DNA of 17,339 nucleotides from an uncultured Mycoplasmatota bacterium (GTDB lineage: Bacteria; Bacillota_I; Bacilli_A; RF39; UBA660), in assembly GCA_900546715.1 (NCBI GenBank), contig UREA01000030.1, positions 1 through 17,339 of the forward strand. The letters are read 5' to 3'. Of this stretch, positions 6,833 to 15,234 are shown piece by piece; within the stretch, counting starts at the first letter, position 1, and each line of letters begins with the position of its first letter. The notes beneath the pieces were generated by a model. That model searched no databases. It saw nothing but the letters and a program-made list of their open reading frames with translations, and was not told the DNA's origin. Both the position numbers and the translations under genes were made by a program.

Positions 6833-8049
6833 GAAAAATAACGATAACTCTTATGCAATTCTAAAGTTTGTCCATTAATATTAGCCAAATCTGAAACAGT
6901 AACTAATTGATATCCCTCTACATATAATAAAGGAAGTAATTTTTCTATTGTATCAACACTAGTTTTATGAATATCATGAAAAAGTATTATAGCCCCTTCA
7001 AAAACATTATCCATTACATAATTTGTTAAATACTGAGCATCTTTATGTCTCCAATCTTCTGTATCAACATTCCATAAAATAAAAGTAGTATCTAAAGATT
7101 TCTTAATATCACTATTAATTGACCCATACGGTGGTCTTGTTAAAGTAAAACCTTCACCTATTATACTTTTTAATATTTCATTTGATTCATTAAATTCACT
7201 TTGAATTTCACTTATTTCTTGTCGCAAGAAATTTTTATGAGCATATGAATGATATCCTATTTCATTACCATTTTGATATAACTTTAAAACTACATCTTTA
7301 TAATAATTTATGTTTTTACCTAACATAAAGAATGTTGAATGAGCCAAATTATCCTCAAGTATTCCTGATAATCTATCCGTATAAGCTCCAGGCCCATCAT
7401 CAAAAGTAATAGCTATTTGTTTTTTAGCGGGATTAATAACACTTCCATCTTCATTAGAATACTCACTATCTAAATCAACTGTAATATCCAAATAATCTTT
7501 AATTTCATTATAATTAACTGTTAAATATAAATCTTCCTTTACAACTGGAGTTATTTCATAATCATAATAATATATTATAAGTTCATTATCTTTCATAAAA
7601 TATACATTAGTTTTATCATTTTTATTTAAAACATCTGCAATAAATTTAGGATATTTTAAGTATAAAAGCTCAGTTATTTTTTCTTCAAAATCATCCTTTT
7701 TATCATCCTTTATTAATGTATCAATTGTAACTTCTTTGCCGGTTTCATAATCAAATAAAATGCTTTCATACCTATTATTATTAGTTGTTAAAATACTTGT
7801 TACATTCTTTTTTATATCTATTACATCAACTAAAGAACCTTCCTCTATATTATCTATATATGTAGCTATTTTATCACTTCTAACAATATCTTTTTCTTGA
7901 GCTTTAACAACAGTTGTTATACTACTATTTTTATCAGACATAACTTGCATATAATTAGAACTAATTGCAGTCATAGTTAAAGCAAGACCAAATATAATTG
8001 TCCAAAAAACATTAATAAATAATTTATTTTTCCTTAGCTTAAACTTCAT
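6829..8049 (-). CDS. Membrane-anchored polysaccharide deacetylase (PdaC-like)
   Basis: This 406-residue protein is a carbohydrate esterase family 4 deacetylase, which removes N-acetyl groups from peptidoglycan or another surface glycan outside the cell. It has an N-terminal anchor (about 11-31); a middle region (about 85-185, with LFDYETGKEVTIDTLI and IIYYYDYEITPVV) that fits the DUF3298 domain; and the NodB domain (about 210-395). All CE4 motifs are present: TFDDGP (215-220), HSYAH (267-271), RPPYG (305-309), D329 and W333 in the DTEDW segment, and LFHDIH (356-361). This domain order is that of Bacillus subtilis PdaC, which acts on MurNAc in peptidoglycan; that substrate is likely here but not proven. 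It is the last gene of the operon, 14 bases after the permease gene. Confidence 0.92.
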   Translation of the reverse strand: MKFKLRKNKLFINVFWTIIFGLALTMTAISSNYMQVMSDKNSSITTVVKAQEKDIVRSDKIATYIDNIEEGSLVDVIDIKKNVTSILTTNNNRYESILFDYETGKEVTIDTLIKDDKKDDFEEKITELLYLKYPKFIADVLNKNDKTNVYFMKDNELIIYYYDYEITPVVKEDLYLTVNYNEIKDYLDITVDLDSEYSNEDGSVINPAKKQIAITFDDGPGAYTDRLSGILEDNLAHSTFFMLGKNINYYKDVVLKLYQNGNEIGYHSYAHKNFLRQEISEIQSEFNESNEILKSIIGEGFTLTRPPYGSINSDIKKSLDTTFILWNVDTEDWRHKDAQYLTNYVMDNVFEGAIILFHDIHKTSVDTIEKLLPLLYVEGYQLVTVSDLANINGQTLELHKSYRYFS

Positions 8050-8063
8050 TTAAAATACTTCCT

Positions 8064-9488
8064 TTATATATTTTTAATATCTTTTCTTTTAAACACAATA
8101 AATGTTACTACTAACATAATAATTAAATAAACTAAACAAACAATTATAGCATGAAGTAGACTATTACCAAAAATTGATGTTCCCCCGAATAAATAAACAG
8201 TAAAATCCCAATTAGTTGTTACAAAATAATTTAGTATATCTATATCATACGCAAGAGCAAAACCATTAATTAATTCCGCAGCAATTATTCCACAGAATGG
8301 TATAACAATTGAAAATGCTGTTGAATTAACAATTACACTACAAGCAAAAGCCAAAGTTGTAAGTAATATAATTTGTGGTAAATTAGTTATGATTTGTAAT
8401 CCTAAATAACCAAATACATTAACTATTTCTAAATCCGATGCACTTATATTATAAACTACTACTGGAACGCTTAAACTACCCAATCCAAGAAGAATACCTC
8501 CAACAAGTAACTCACTAACTATTAATACTCCGATAATTAACAGTATCATAATTAATAAACTAATATATTTAGCAAGTAATATCTTACTTCTTTTTTGTGG
8601 TATAATAAGCAAACTCTTAATAGTTCCCTTACTAAATTCATCACTAACCATACCCCCAGCAATCATTATACCAAAAACTAATATCAAGAATGAATATTCA
8701 TTAAAGAAATTAATAAATACACTTCTTAAAGTTTCGCCATTATTAGTATCAACTTCTTCATCTAAGATATACCAGTTTTCATAATAACTTTTAACAGAAT
8801 CTTCAAAATCTGAATCATTACTATATTTATATTCTGCCATACCATATAATGCATTATTTATTGCATCAATAGCTATATTTAAATAATCTTTACCATATTC
8901 TACATTCTTATCTAACCGATACTGATTTAATTTAACCTGTTCTTCTAATATAAATAACTCTTTTTCATAATTCGCTCTCTCTGTATTATTTAAACTCGGA
9001 TCATCTAAACTATTTTTAATCTGTTCAATATTATTATTAGCAGCATTTATATCTTCATTTACAAAATATTGCCAATTACTATTTTCAATATTTGTTCTTA
9101 ATTGAGTTAATTCATCAAGTAAATTAGTTGTATCTAATCCTTCATCTTGAGCTCTATAATAATCTTGTAATTTATACCAATACTCATCCATATACTTTTG
9201 ATATTCCCAAGAATTACTATCAAACTTACTAGCAAGTTCATAAGTATCAATATATGCTTTATAATAAATATATAATTCTTTATCCCCAATACCATTATTC
9301 TCATAATCATTTACATAATTATTCGCCATATCATAATCTTCATAATATGTAGTACTAAAGACAAGTAAATCATCCGAAAAACGATATATTACATTAGTAA
9401 GTATGACAAATAACAAGGCAATAACTAAAAATATTTTAGTACTTCTTTTATGTAATATTTTATATAATTCATTTTTTACTAAATTCAT
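8064..9488 (-). CDS. ABC-2 type transporter permease
   Basis: This 474-residue protein is the membrane subunit of an exporter, partner of the ATPase encoded just upstream. It has one N-terminal membrane segment (about 18-36), a hydrophilic stretch of some 220 residues rich in Asn, Tyr and acidic residues with coiled-coil-like stretches, and then about five membrane segments (from about 262 to the C-terminus). The motif GGMVSDEFSKGTIKSLLIIPQKRSK is characteristic of ABC-2 permeases, in which this cytoplasmic coupling sequence follows the second segment. The gene overlaps the ATPase stop by four bases (ATGA) and has AGGGGG before its ATG. Antimicrobial-peptide or drug export is typical of such pairs, but the substrate cannot be read here. 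The large outer domain is unusual. Confidence 0.88.
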   Translation of the reverse strand: MNLVKNELYKILHKRSTKIFLVIALLFVILTNVIYRFSDDLLVFSTTYYEDYDMANNYVNDYENNGIGDKELYIYYKAYIDTYELASKFDSNSWEYQKYMDEYWYKLQDYYRAQDEGLDTTNLLDELTQLRTNIENSNWQYFVNEDINAANNNIEQIKNSLDDPSLNNTERANYEKELFILEEQVKLNQYRLDKNVEYGKDYLNIAIDAINNALYGMAEYKYSNDSDFEDSVKSYYENWYILDEEVDTNNGETLRSVFINFFNEYSFLILVFGIMIAGGMVSDEFSKGTIKSLLIIPQKRSKILLAKYISLLIMILLIIGVLIVSELLVGGILLGLGSLSVPVVVYNISASDLEIVNVFGYLGLQIITNLPQIILLTTLAFACSVIVNSTAFSIVIPFCGIIAAELINGFALAYDIDILNYFVTTNWDFTVYLFGGTSIFGNSLLHAIIVCLVYLIIMLVVTFIVFKRKDIKNI

Positions 9489-10372
9489 GATTTTATCCCC
9501 CTAGTTTTCTTTAAGAATGCTTCTTCCAAAGTTAATTCTTCATTTTTCACTTCATATATATCAATACCTTTTTTAACTAACTTTTTAATTACATCAGCAA
9601 CAACTTCCCTACTAGCACGCATTTTAAATGAACTCTTAGTTACAGCAAATACATCCTTAATATCTAACGCCGAAGTATCACTTACTTTAAATACAACTAT
9701 ATTTTCATTATTCTTTAAAGTATTTACTTCACTAGTCTCAATTATAACCCCACTATCAATAATACATACTTTATTACAAAAACTTTCTAATTCTGCAAGA
9801 TTATGACTAGAAATAAGTATTCCCATACCATCACTAGCAAGACGCTTTAAAAGCACTCGTAAATCTTTTATACCTTCCGGATCTAATCCATTGGTTGGTT
9901 CATCTAATATTAAAATATTTGGTTTGTTAAGTAAGGCTCTAGCAATCCCTAGTCTCTGGCGCATTCCCAAACTATACTTACTTACCAAATCATTAATCCT
10001 TGATTCTAACCCCACATATTTAACTACTTCATTTATATCATCATCACTAATATTATCATAATAATTGGCAATCAATCTAAGATTTTGCCAACCAGTTAAA
10101 TACATATAGGAATCAGGATTTTCTACAATTGCTCCAACTTTACTTATAGCTTCCTCAAAATCTTTCGTAATATCTTTACCATTAATCAACACTTCCCCAG
10201 AATCTATTCTTTGTAATCCTAGTATCAACTTAATAGTAGTTGTTTTACCACTACCATTAGGTCCAATAAAAGCTAGTATATCCCCTTCATTTATGGAAAA
10301 AGAAACATTTTTAAGTATTTGTCTTTTCCCAAAACTTTTACATAAATTCTTACATTCTAATATATTTTTCAT
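9485..10372 (-). CDS. ABC transporter ATP-binding protein (BcrA-type)
   Basis: This 295-residue ATPase drives the ABC-2 permease encoded next. It has Walker A GPNGSGKT (37-44), the ABC signature as YSLGMRQ (133-139), Walker B ILILDE (153-158) with its catalytic Glu 158, and the switch His 190 in SSHN. The Q-loop has Glu in place of Gln (VENPD, about 84), as in the BcrA-type group of bacitracin and lantibiotic self-protection exporters. The C-terminal 75 residues form the extra domain common in this group. The Shine-Dalgarno is AAAGGA before the ATG at 10372. The gene follows the recombinase gene by 19 bases, which suggests co-transcription. Confidence 0.94.
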   Translation of the reverse strand: MKNILECKNLCKSFGKRQILKNVSFSINEGDILAFIGPNGSGKTTTIKLILGLQRIDSGEVLINGKDITKDFEEAISKVGAIVENPDSYMYLTGWQNLRLIANYYDNISDDDINEVVKYVGLESRINDLVSKYSLGMRQRLGIARALLNKPNILILDEPTNGLDPEGIKDLRVLLKRLASDGMGILISSHNLAELESFCNKVCIIDSGVIIETSEVNTLKNNENIVVFKVSDTSALDIKDVFAVTKSSFKMRASREVVADVIKKLVKKGIDIYEVKNEELTLEEAFLKKTRGIKS

Positions 10373-10391
10373 TGCATTCCTTTCTATAACG

Positions 10392-11246
10392 TCATCTATT
10401 AAAAGTTTTTCTATAAACTTCTTTTATTCTCTCATTAGATACATGTGTATAAATTCCTGTTGTATTTAAACTTGAATGTCCCAGTAACTCTTGTACTGTT
10501 TTTATATCAGCCCCATTATTAAGTAAGTGTGTAGCAAAAGTATGCCTTAATGTATGAGGTGTTACATGAGTTTTTAATGCTAAATTTTTAACAAGATCTT
10601 TAATTATATACTCAACATCATGAACACTTAATTTTTCTTTCGCTTCATTAGTAAATAAATACACACAATCAATTAATGGTAAATATCTATCTAAATAATC
10701 TCTTGCATATTCACCGAAATAAACAATACGTTCCTTACTACCTTTACCCATAATTCTAATTGAATTATTACTCTTATCAATATCATTAACTTTAATATTA
10801 GTAATTTCACTAACCCGACATCCAGTTGCATAAAACATTTCTACCATTAATCTATTTCGAAGTCCTATAAAAGTACTAATATCAATATTATCTAAAATAC
10901 GAGCTAGTTCCTCATAACTTAAATAATTAGGTAATTTCTTTTCTATTTTAGGATTTCTAATACTATTAAATAAATTAGTATCAACTAAGCCTTTATTTAA
11001 CAAATAATTATAAAAAGTTCTTAATGCACTAATTCTTCTAGCAATAGTACTATTTTTTAAATTCAAATCATCTAAATATTTTAAATAATTTCTAATTGCT
11101 ATATTATCTATTTTTTTATAATTTATATTTTGCTTTTTTAAATATTCTAAATAGTTATTTATATCTTCTTCATAACTAATAACTGTATTATCTGAATAAT
11201 TTAATTCTTTACTCAAATATTCTATAAATTTACCTACTTCTTCCAT
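10392..11246 (-). CDS. Site-specific tyrosine recombinase, XerC/XerD family
   Basis: This 284-residue protein has the N-terminal SAM-like core-binding domain (about 1-85) and the catalytic domain with all six key residues: R144 (ATGCRVSE), K168 (GKGSKER), H231 and R234 (HTLRHTFATHLL), H257 (LLGHSSL), and the nucleophile Y266 (IYTHV). Its length and lack of an added domain match chromosomal Xer proteins, which resolve chromosome dimers at dif with FtsK, rather than phage integrases. Whether it is the XerC or XerD type, or a single recombinase, cannot be told from one gene. It overlaps the preceding gene by 17 bases and has AGGAT five bases before the ATG. No dif-like site or mobile-element end is visible nearby. 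Confidence 0.9.
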   Translation of the reverse strand: MEEVGKFIEYLSKELNYSDNTVISYEEDINNYLEYLKKQNINYKKIDNIAIRNYLKYLDDLNLKNSTIARRISALRTFYNYLLNKGLVDTNLFNSIRNPKIEKKLPNYLSYEELARILDNIDISTFIGLRNRLMVEMFYATGCRVSEITNIKVNDIDKSNNSIRIMGKGSKERIVYFGEYARDYLDRYLPLIDCVYLFTNEAKEKLSVHDVEYIIKDLVKNLALKTHVTPHTLRHTFATHLLNNGADIKTVQELLGHSSLNTTGIYTHVSNERIKEVYRKTFNR

Positions 11247-11595
11247 TAAATATCCTATTCAACTCATTTAAATTATTTCTTAGCATCCTTTGTCTTTCCC
11301 GAAGTTCAGTTCCCTTACGCATTAACTTTAAAATACTTTCTTCCATTTCTTTAACTTCTACAGCGTTCATTTTATTTTTAGCCATTTCCATTTTACAATG
11401 AACAATATAATTTTTTATATTTTCTATAGTTCTTTCAATATCCTTAATTTCTCCATATTTTTCATAATATCGAAATATCTCTTCATCTAAGAAAGTCTTC
11501 GGTGCCATCTGTGCAATCTCTTCATCTGTAAGATACAATGTATCTTCATATCTCTTCTTGTACTCTCTATTTAAATCATTCTGTAATTCATCCAT
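11230..11595 (-). CDS. Small coiled-coil protein of unknown function
   Basis: This 121-residue, highly charged, mostly helical protein is not recognised. It has no membrane segment. The stretch from about 50 to the end is rich in Glu, Lys, Arg and Met with heptad-like spacing, so a coiled coil is likely. The start is set at the ATG at 11595, which has GGGGGT five bases upstream; a GTG four codons earlier lies inside that site. The gene overlaps the recombinase gene by 17 bases, so their translation is probably coupled. Confidence 0.7.
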   Translation of the reverse strand: MDELQNDLNREYKKRYEDTLYLTDEEIAQMAPKTFLDEEIFRYYEKYGEIKDIERTIENIKNYIVHCKMEMAKNKMNAVEVKEMEESILKLMRKGTELRERQRMLRNNLNELNRIFNGRSR

Positions 11596-11611
11596 AATTA
11601 CCCCCACAAAA

Positions 11612-11878
11612 TTATCTATTCATACCAAATTTATCATTATATAGTTGTTCTAAATTTTTAAGTTCTTCTCCTTTATAATAAATATTACGTCTATTATTAG
11701 CTATATCACTAGGCAATTCTGATTTTACCATCGCTGGTAATTTAGGATCTTGTAAAAATTCTTCAAAATCATTATTTTCTTGTTCAAGCATTACAATTTC
11801 CCTTTGTAATGCTTTCATTTCTTGCAATAATTGATATCTCTCAAATTCATTTAAATCAACATTATCAAACTCAGACAT
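11612..11878 (-). CDS. Small coiled-coil protein of unknown function
   Basis: This 88-residue helical protein (EFERYQLLQEMKALQREIVM is typical) is not recognised; it consists of two charged helices joined by a Pro-containing turn (DPKLPAMVKSELP), which could form a helical hairpin. The ATG at 11878 overlaps the stop of the preceding exported-protein gene by eight bases, and GGAGAG lies 11 bases upstream. A GTG start at 11890 is possible but sits almost on that site. It and the next small gene form a pair between the exported protein and the recombinase. Confidence 0.68.
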   Translation of the reverse strand: MSEFDNVDLNEFERYQLLQEMKALQREIVMLEQENNDFEEFLQDPKLPAMVKSELPSDIANNRRNIYYKGEELKNLEQLYNDKFGMNR

Positions 11879-12509
11879 TATTATAAACACTCTCCATTTC
11901 TAAAGTAGCATTAACCCCTGTTCCGGCATTAATATCTTGCGAAGTATCTAAATTGACAAATATTAATTCTAATTTCCATTCTTGTCTAATATAACTATTA
12001 GTAGTTATTTCAAAATTTCTTGCTATATAATATTCACCAACTGAAGTAGTTATATCAAAACCACTATAACCATTACTAGTTACATAATTAAGACCTGGTA
12101 TTTCTGTTATTTCCTTACCATCAGGACCAATTACTTTAAATAATAATTCTGCTTTTTTATCATTTGTTGAATATGAAAAACCATTACTATCAATATTTAA
12201 CTTAATATTATAATAATACGTTTTTGGTGCACCATCACTATTTTCTATTTGCAATGTAGCAGATGCCACCGACGAATCACTCAAATCTCCCATACCTTCC
12301 GAGAAATTATCATCACTAGCATAAATATAAAGTGGTTCCCCAGTATTAAATACTAACCAATCCATAATTGTAGCTGTAGTACTTTTTATTTCTGGTGAAA
12401 CATTAGAAACCTCCACATAAGTAAAATATGCAAGTGTTGCACTAGAAACAATTGAAAATAATGCTACGACATAAATTCCTAATAATAATCTTTTTGTTTT
12501 TTTATTCAT
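11871..12509 (-). CDS. SipW-type (TasA/camelysin-like) exported protein
   Basis: This 212-residue protein has a lysine-rich start, a hydrophobic segment (about 8-27) ending in ATLAYFT, and a beta-rich mature part. The signal form resembles the SipW-dependent signal of TasA and camelysin-type proteins, which make fibres or coat the cell. Motifs such as FDITTSVGEYYIARNFEI and FVNLDTSQDINAG recur in the partial protein at 17119-17339, so the two are paralogues. No SipW peptidase is in the window. The start is at the ATG at 12509, with GGTGG four bases upstream; an earlier ATG at 12548 lacks such a site. It is the first gene of the group reaching 6829. Confidence 0.78.
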   Translation of the reverse strand: MNKKTKRLLLGIYVVALFSIVSSATLAYFTYVEVSNVSPEIKSTTATIMDWLVFNTGEPLYIYASDDNFSEGMGDLSDSSVASATLQIENSDGAPKTYYYNIKLNIDSNGFSYSTNDKKAELLFKVIGPDGKEITEIPGLNYVTSNGYSGFDITTSVGEYYIARNFEITTNSYIRQEWKLELIFVNLDTSQDINAGTGVNATLEMESVYNNV

Positions 12510-12538
12510 ATATCCACCGCCATTATTACTACAATTTA

Positions 12539-12567
12539 AGAATAACAAAAAAGCCTAAAAAAATCAA
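12539..12567 (-). promoter_or_regulatory. Putative promoter of the SipW-type protein operon
   Basis: On the minus strand, TTGATT (12562-12567) and TATTCT (12539-12544) are 17 bases apart and lie within the terminator of the preceding operon. The -10 box is a modest match, so this is tentative. Confidence 0.35.
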
Positions 12568-12579
12568 CTATTTAGACTT
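12547..12579 (-). terminator. Rho-independent terminator of the murG-queH operon
   Basis: On the minus strand, AAGTCTAAA (12571-12579) pairs with TTTAGGCTT (12551-12559, one G-U pair) around an 11-nt loop, followed by T. The stem overlaps the last codons and stop of the gene at 12568-13041. Confidence 0.72.
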
Positions 12580-13041
12580 ATTTTTAATCATATTTACAAT
12601 CCAGATATACACTGGCACTAATAAATTTAAAACTAACGTCATTACACATAAGCCATCTAAATCCCTTTTTATTAACCAATAAATTAATGCAATTACTATT
12701 AATATTAATACCCCAAAATAATTAATTAATTCATTTTTAATTTTAAATTTATTATCTTTATAATTATCTGATATATCATATAATACATAAACAATATTAG
12801 TAATCATAATTATTACATATAAATACGGAAGTACTCTAACATCAGATAGATTACTATAAAATATATAAACCAGTAAAAAGAATACACTATCTATTCTTAT
12901 CAAATGAAAAGGTTCATTAATAATCATTTTAACATTATATTCTTCTCTAAATTTATTCTTTCTTTTAATCTCCCTATTCATAAATAATATTAAATATATT
13001 ATCCACAAAAATATTCCAACATATTCTACTGCCTCATACAT
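12568..13041 (-). CDS. Small polytopic membrane protein of unknown function
   Basis: This 157-residue protein has about five membrane segments (near residues 7-21, 50-64, 71-92, 108-125 and 130-151) with Lys/Arg-rich loops between them; no family is recognised. The start is set at the ATG at 13041, eight bases after GGGAG; an earlier in-frame start at 13068 lies within queH and lacks such a site. It overlaps the end of queH by eight bases (ATGTATGA) and is the last gene of the murG operon, so it is translated by coupling. Confidence 0.72.
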   Translation of the reverse strand: MYEAVEYVGIFLWIIYLILFMNREIKRKNKFREEYNVKMIINEPFHLIRIDSVFFLLVYIFYSNLSDVRVLPYLYVIIMITNIVYVLYDISDNYKDNKFKIKNELINYFGVLILIVIALIYWLIKRDLDGLCVMTLVLNLLVPVYIWIVNMIKNKSK

Positions 13042-13630
13042 GATTATCTCTCCCAAATAAACATCCACAATAATTCTGACGATATAAATTATATTTTTTA
13101 CTCAATTCTATACTTTTTTTATATCCATCATTTTTCTTAAAATCACTATATAAATATTTTACACCAAAATTTTTTTCTAGCATAGCCCCAATTTCATTAA
13201 TTATATAACTATTTTTATAAGGACTAACTGTTAAAGTTGTTCCAAAATACTCATAATCTAATTCCTTAGCTTTTAATGCCGTTTTCTCTAACCTTAACTT
13301 AAAACACACACTACACCTAGCCCCACCTTCTTTTTCCTCTTCTAATCCTTTAGTTACACTCCTAAATTCTTCATTAGCATAATCACTTTCTAAAAACTTA
13401 ACAAATTCACTATTTAATTCTTTTATTAATCTAATTTGTTCACTTTTTCTTTTTTCATATTCTTCTCTTGGCTCAATATTAGGATTATAATAAAACACTG
13501 TTATATCAAAATATTCTTTTAACATTGTAATAACTGTTGTTGAACAAGGTCCACAGCAACTATGTAAAAGTAGTTTTGGTCTATAATCTAAAGTATTAAT
13601 TAAATCTAATAATTTATTCTGATAATTCAC
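13034..13630 (-). CDS. queH: Epoxyqueuosine reductase QueH
   Basis: This 198-residue protein reduces epoxyqueuosine to queuosine, the last step in the modification of the wobble base of tRNAs for Asp, Asn, His and Tyr. It belongs to the QueH (DUF208) family, which is unrelated in sequence to QueG. Conserved features seen: HSCCGPCS (C25, C26, C29), YYNPNIEPREEYEKR, ARCSVCFKLRLEKTA (C106, C109), TTLTVSPYKN, and YRQNYCGC (C188, C190); these Cys bind the iron-sulfur cluster and a second metal. The start is placed at the GTG at 13630, with AGGTGA five bases upstream at 13636-13641. An ATG six bases earlier sits directly against that site. The gene starts inside the end of ftsQ. Other queuosine genes are not in the window. 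Confidence 0.95.
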   Translation of the reverse strand: MNYQNKLLDLINTLDYRPKLLLHSCCGPCSTTVITMLKEYFDITVFYYNPNIEPREEYEKRKSEQIRLIKELNSEFVKFLESDYANEEFRSVTKGLEEEKEGGARCSVCFKLRLEKTALKAKELDYEYFGTTLTVSPYKNSYIINEIGAMLEKNFGVKYLYSDFKKNDGYKKSIELSKKYNLYRQNYCGCLFGRDNHV

Positions 13631-14354
13631 TATCATCACCTACTTCATTTAATTTATCAAAAGATGTAAATATAATAGTATCTGATTCAGCATAAACACT
13701 ATCTAAATGAATTACACCTTTGCTATCCAAATTAGAATAAATAGTTTCATACATATTTAAATTTGCAAAATTAACTATATCTATATAAACCAAATTTCCA
13801 TCATTCATTTTTAATATAAATCTTGAATCATTGATAACTACATCATCCTTGACATCTGGATTATACTCTATTTCACTAATTAATGCTAGTATCTTACTAT
13901 CTATTTCACTCATTTTTTCTACTAAATTCGTCATTATATCACTTGGAACATAATTTATTAAAGTTGGTATACCTTTATAATTATTATTTTCTACTTCCTC
14001 ATTATTAGATAAAACAACTAAATTATTAGTTTTATTTAAAAATAAAACTTTAGCTTCTTTAACCTCAATAGTTACTTTACCAAATAAATTTTTATGAACA
14101 CTTACTTTATCTATCAAATCCATATTTTCTAAATTTTTTTGAATATTACTTGTACTTATTTTAAAAAGCTTGGGATAATTACTTAAACCTGCCGATGCGA
14201 TTATTTCACTATCTTTAACCAAAGTATTTCCATTTATAACTATATTTTTAACAGGCATATTTAGACAATAATAAAAAACCATTATAACTAAATATAATAT
14301 CAGTATAATAACTAGTAATGCTTTTTTATTCAATCTCCTTTTTACTTTTGCCAT
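13614..14354 (-). CDS. ftsQ: Cell division protein FtsQ/DivIB
   Basis: This 246-residue protein is the divisome subunit that, with FtsL and DivIC, controls septal wall synthesis. It has a basic cytoplasmic tail (residues 1-11), one membrane segment (about 12-30), a POTRA domain (about 33-100, beginning MPVKNIVINGNTLVKDSEI), and a beta domain (about 105-225, in which LVYIDI and LDSVYAESDTIIF lie). Family recognition rests on the POTRA and the location after murG-murB, as for divIB in Bacillus. The start has GGGAG seven bases before the ATG. The gene overlaps the end of murB by 29 bases and the start of queH by 17. Confidence 0.9.
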   Translation of the reverse strand: MAKVKRRLNKKALLVIILILYLVIMVFYYCLNMPVKNIVINGNTLVKDSEIIASAGLSNYPKLFKISTSNIQKNLENMDLIDKVSVHKNLFGKVTIEVKEAKVLFLNKTNNLVVLSNNEEVENNNYKGIPTLINYVPSDIMTNLVEKMSEIDSKILALISEIEYNPDVKDDVVINDSRFILKMNDGNLVYIDIVNFANLNMYETIYSNLDSKGVIHLDSVYAESDTIIFTSFDKLNEVGDDSELSE

Positions 14355-15234
14355 ATACTATCTCCCATTTAACTATAACTTGTTCTAGATTTAATTCTAT
14401 ATTAAATTTATCTTCAACGGTATTTTTAATAATCCCGATTAACTTTATTATATCACGACTTGTGGCATTATCATAATTAATTATGAAATTGGCGTGTTTT
14501 TCTGATACTTTAGCTCCTCCAACGGTTAGCCCTTTCAATCCAGCATGATCAATTAAATATCCTGCCGAATACTCTGGTGGATTTTTAAACACTGATCCGG
14601 CATTTTTATATTCTAAAGGTTGAGTATTGCGCCTTTTTTCCAAATTTAGCTGTATTTGTTCCCGCACAAGAGCAACATCGCCATAAATTCCTTTAAAACT
14701 AGCAGTTACCACAATACTATTCTTCCCCTTAAATTCCGTATAACGATAATCATACTCGATATCTTCTTTATTTAATATTTTTTTATTACCATCAGCATCT
14801 ATAATACTAACACTTATTAAATAATCAAATATACTTACATTATATGCTCCAGCATTACCAACAATTGCTCCCCCGAGAGTACCTGGTATTCCCATTAAGT
14901 GCGCATAATTAACAAAACCATGGTCAAGCAATGTATTTACAAACATCCCTAAAGATATTCCCGCCTCAGCTGTTATAATGTCATTATCTATTACTACCCT
15001 ATTTAATTTATCAAGTTTAATTATGGCCCCATCAAAGTCTTCATCAGGCAAAATTACATTAGAACCTCCACCTAAAACATACCAAGGTATATTCTCTTTA
15101 TTTAAATACTTAATTAAACTAGAAAGATCATCTATATCTTCAGGCATAACTAAATACTTAGAGATACCTCCAATACCATAAGTATTATATTTTTTTAAAT
15201 CAACAAACTCTTTTACTTCTCCATATTCTTTCAT
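14326..15234 (-). CDS. murB: UDP-N-acetylenolpyruvoylglucosamine reductase MurB
   Basis: This 302-residue FAD enzyme reduces the enolpyruvyl ether of UDP-GlcNAc to UDP-MurNAc with NADPH, an early cytoplasmic step of peptidoglycan synthesis. The FAD-binding domain has YNTYGIGG (16-23), VLGGGSNV (53-60) and MGIPGTLGGAIVGNAGAYN (114-132). The catalytic residues are R164 in YDYRYT, the proton donor S214 in NAGSVFKNP, and probably E284 near the end. The lack of the Tyr loop and its length fit type II MurB, as in Gram-positive bacteria. The ATG overlaps the stop of murG by four bases (ATGA). Confidence 0.96.
   Translation of the reverse strand: MKEYGEVKEFVDLKKYNTYGIGGISKYLVMPEDIDDLSSLIKYLNKENIPWYVLGGGSNVILPDEDFDGAIIKLDKLNRVVIDNDIITAEAGISLGMFVNTLLDHGFVNYAHLMGIPGTLGGAIVGNAGAYNVSIFDYLISVSIIDADGNKKILNKEDIEYDYRYTEFKGKNSIVVTASFKGIYGDVALVREQIQLNLEKRRNTQPLEYKNAGSVFKNPPEYSAGYLIDHAGLKGLTVGGAKVSEKHANFIINYDNATSRDIIKLIGIIKNTVEDKFNIELNLEQVIVKWEIVYGKSKKEIE

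Noticed and set aside
10392..11246. Integrase of a mobile element with tRNA-gene attachment sites
   Set aside because: The protein has the length and motifs of chromosomal Xer. It is within an operon and far from the tRNA genes; no direct repeat of a tRNA 3' end was found in the window.
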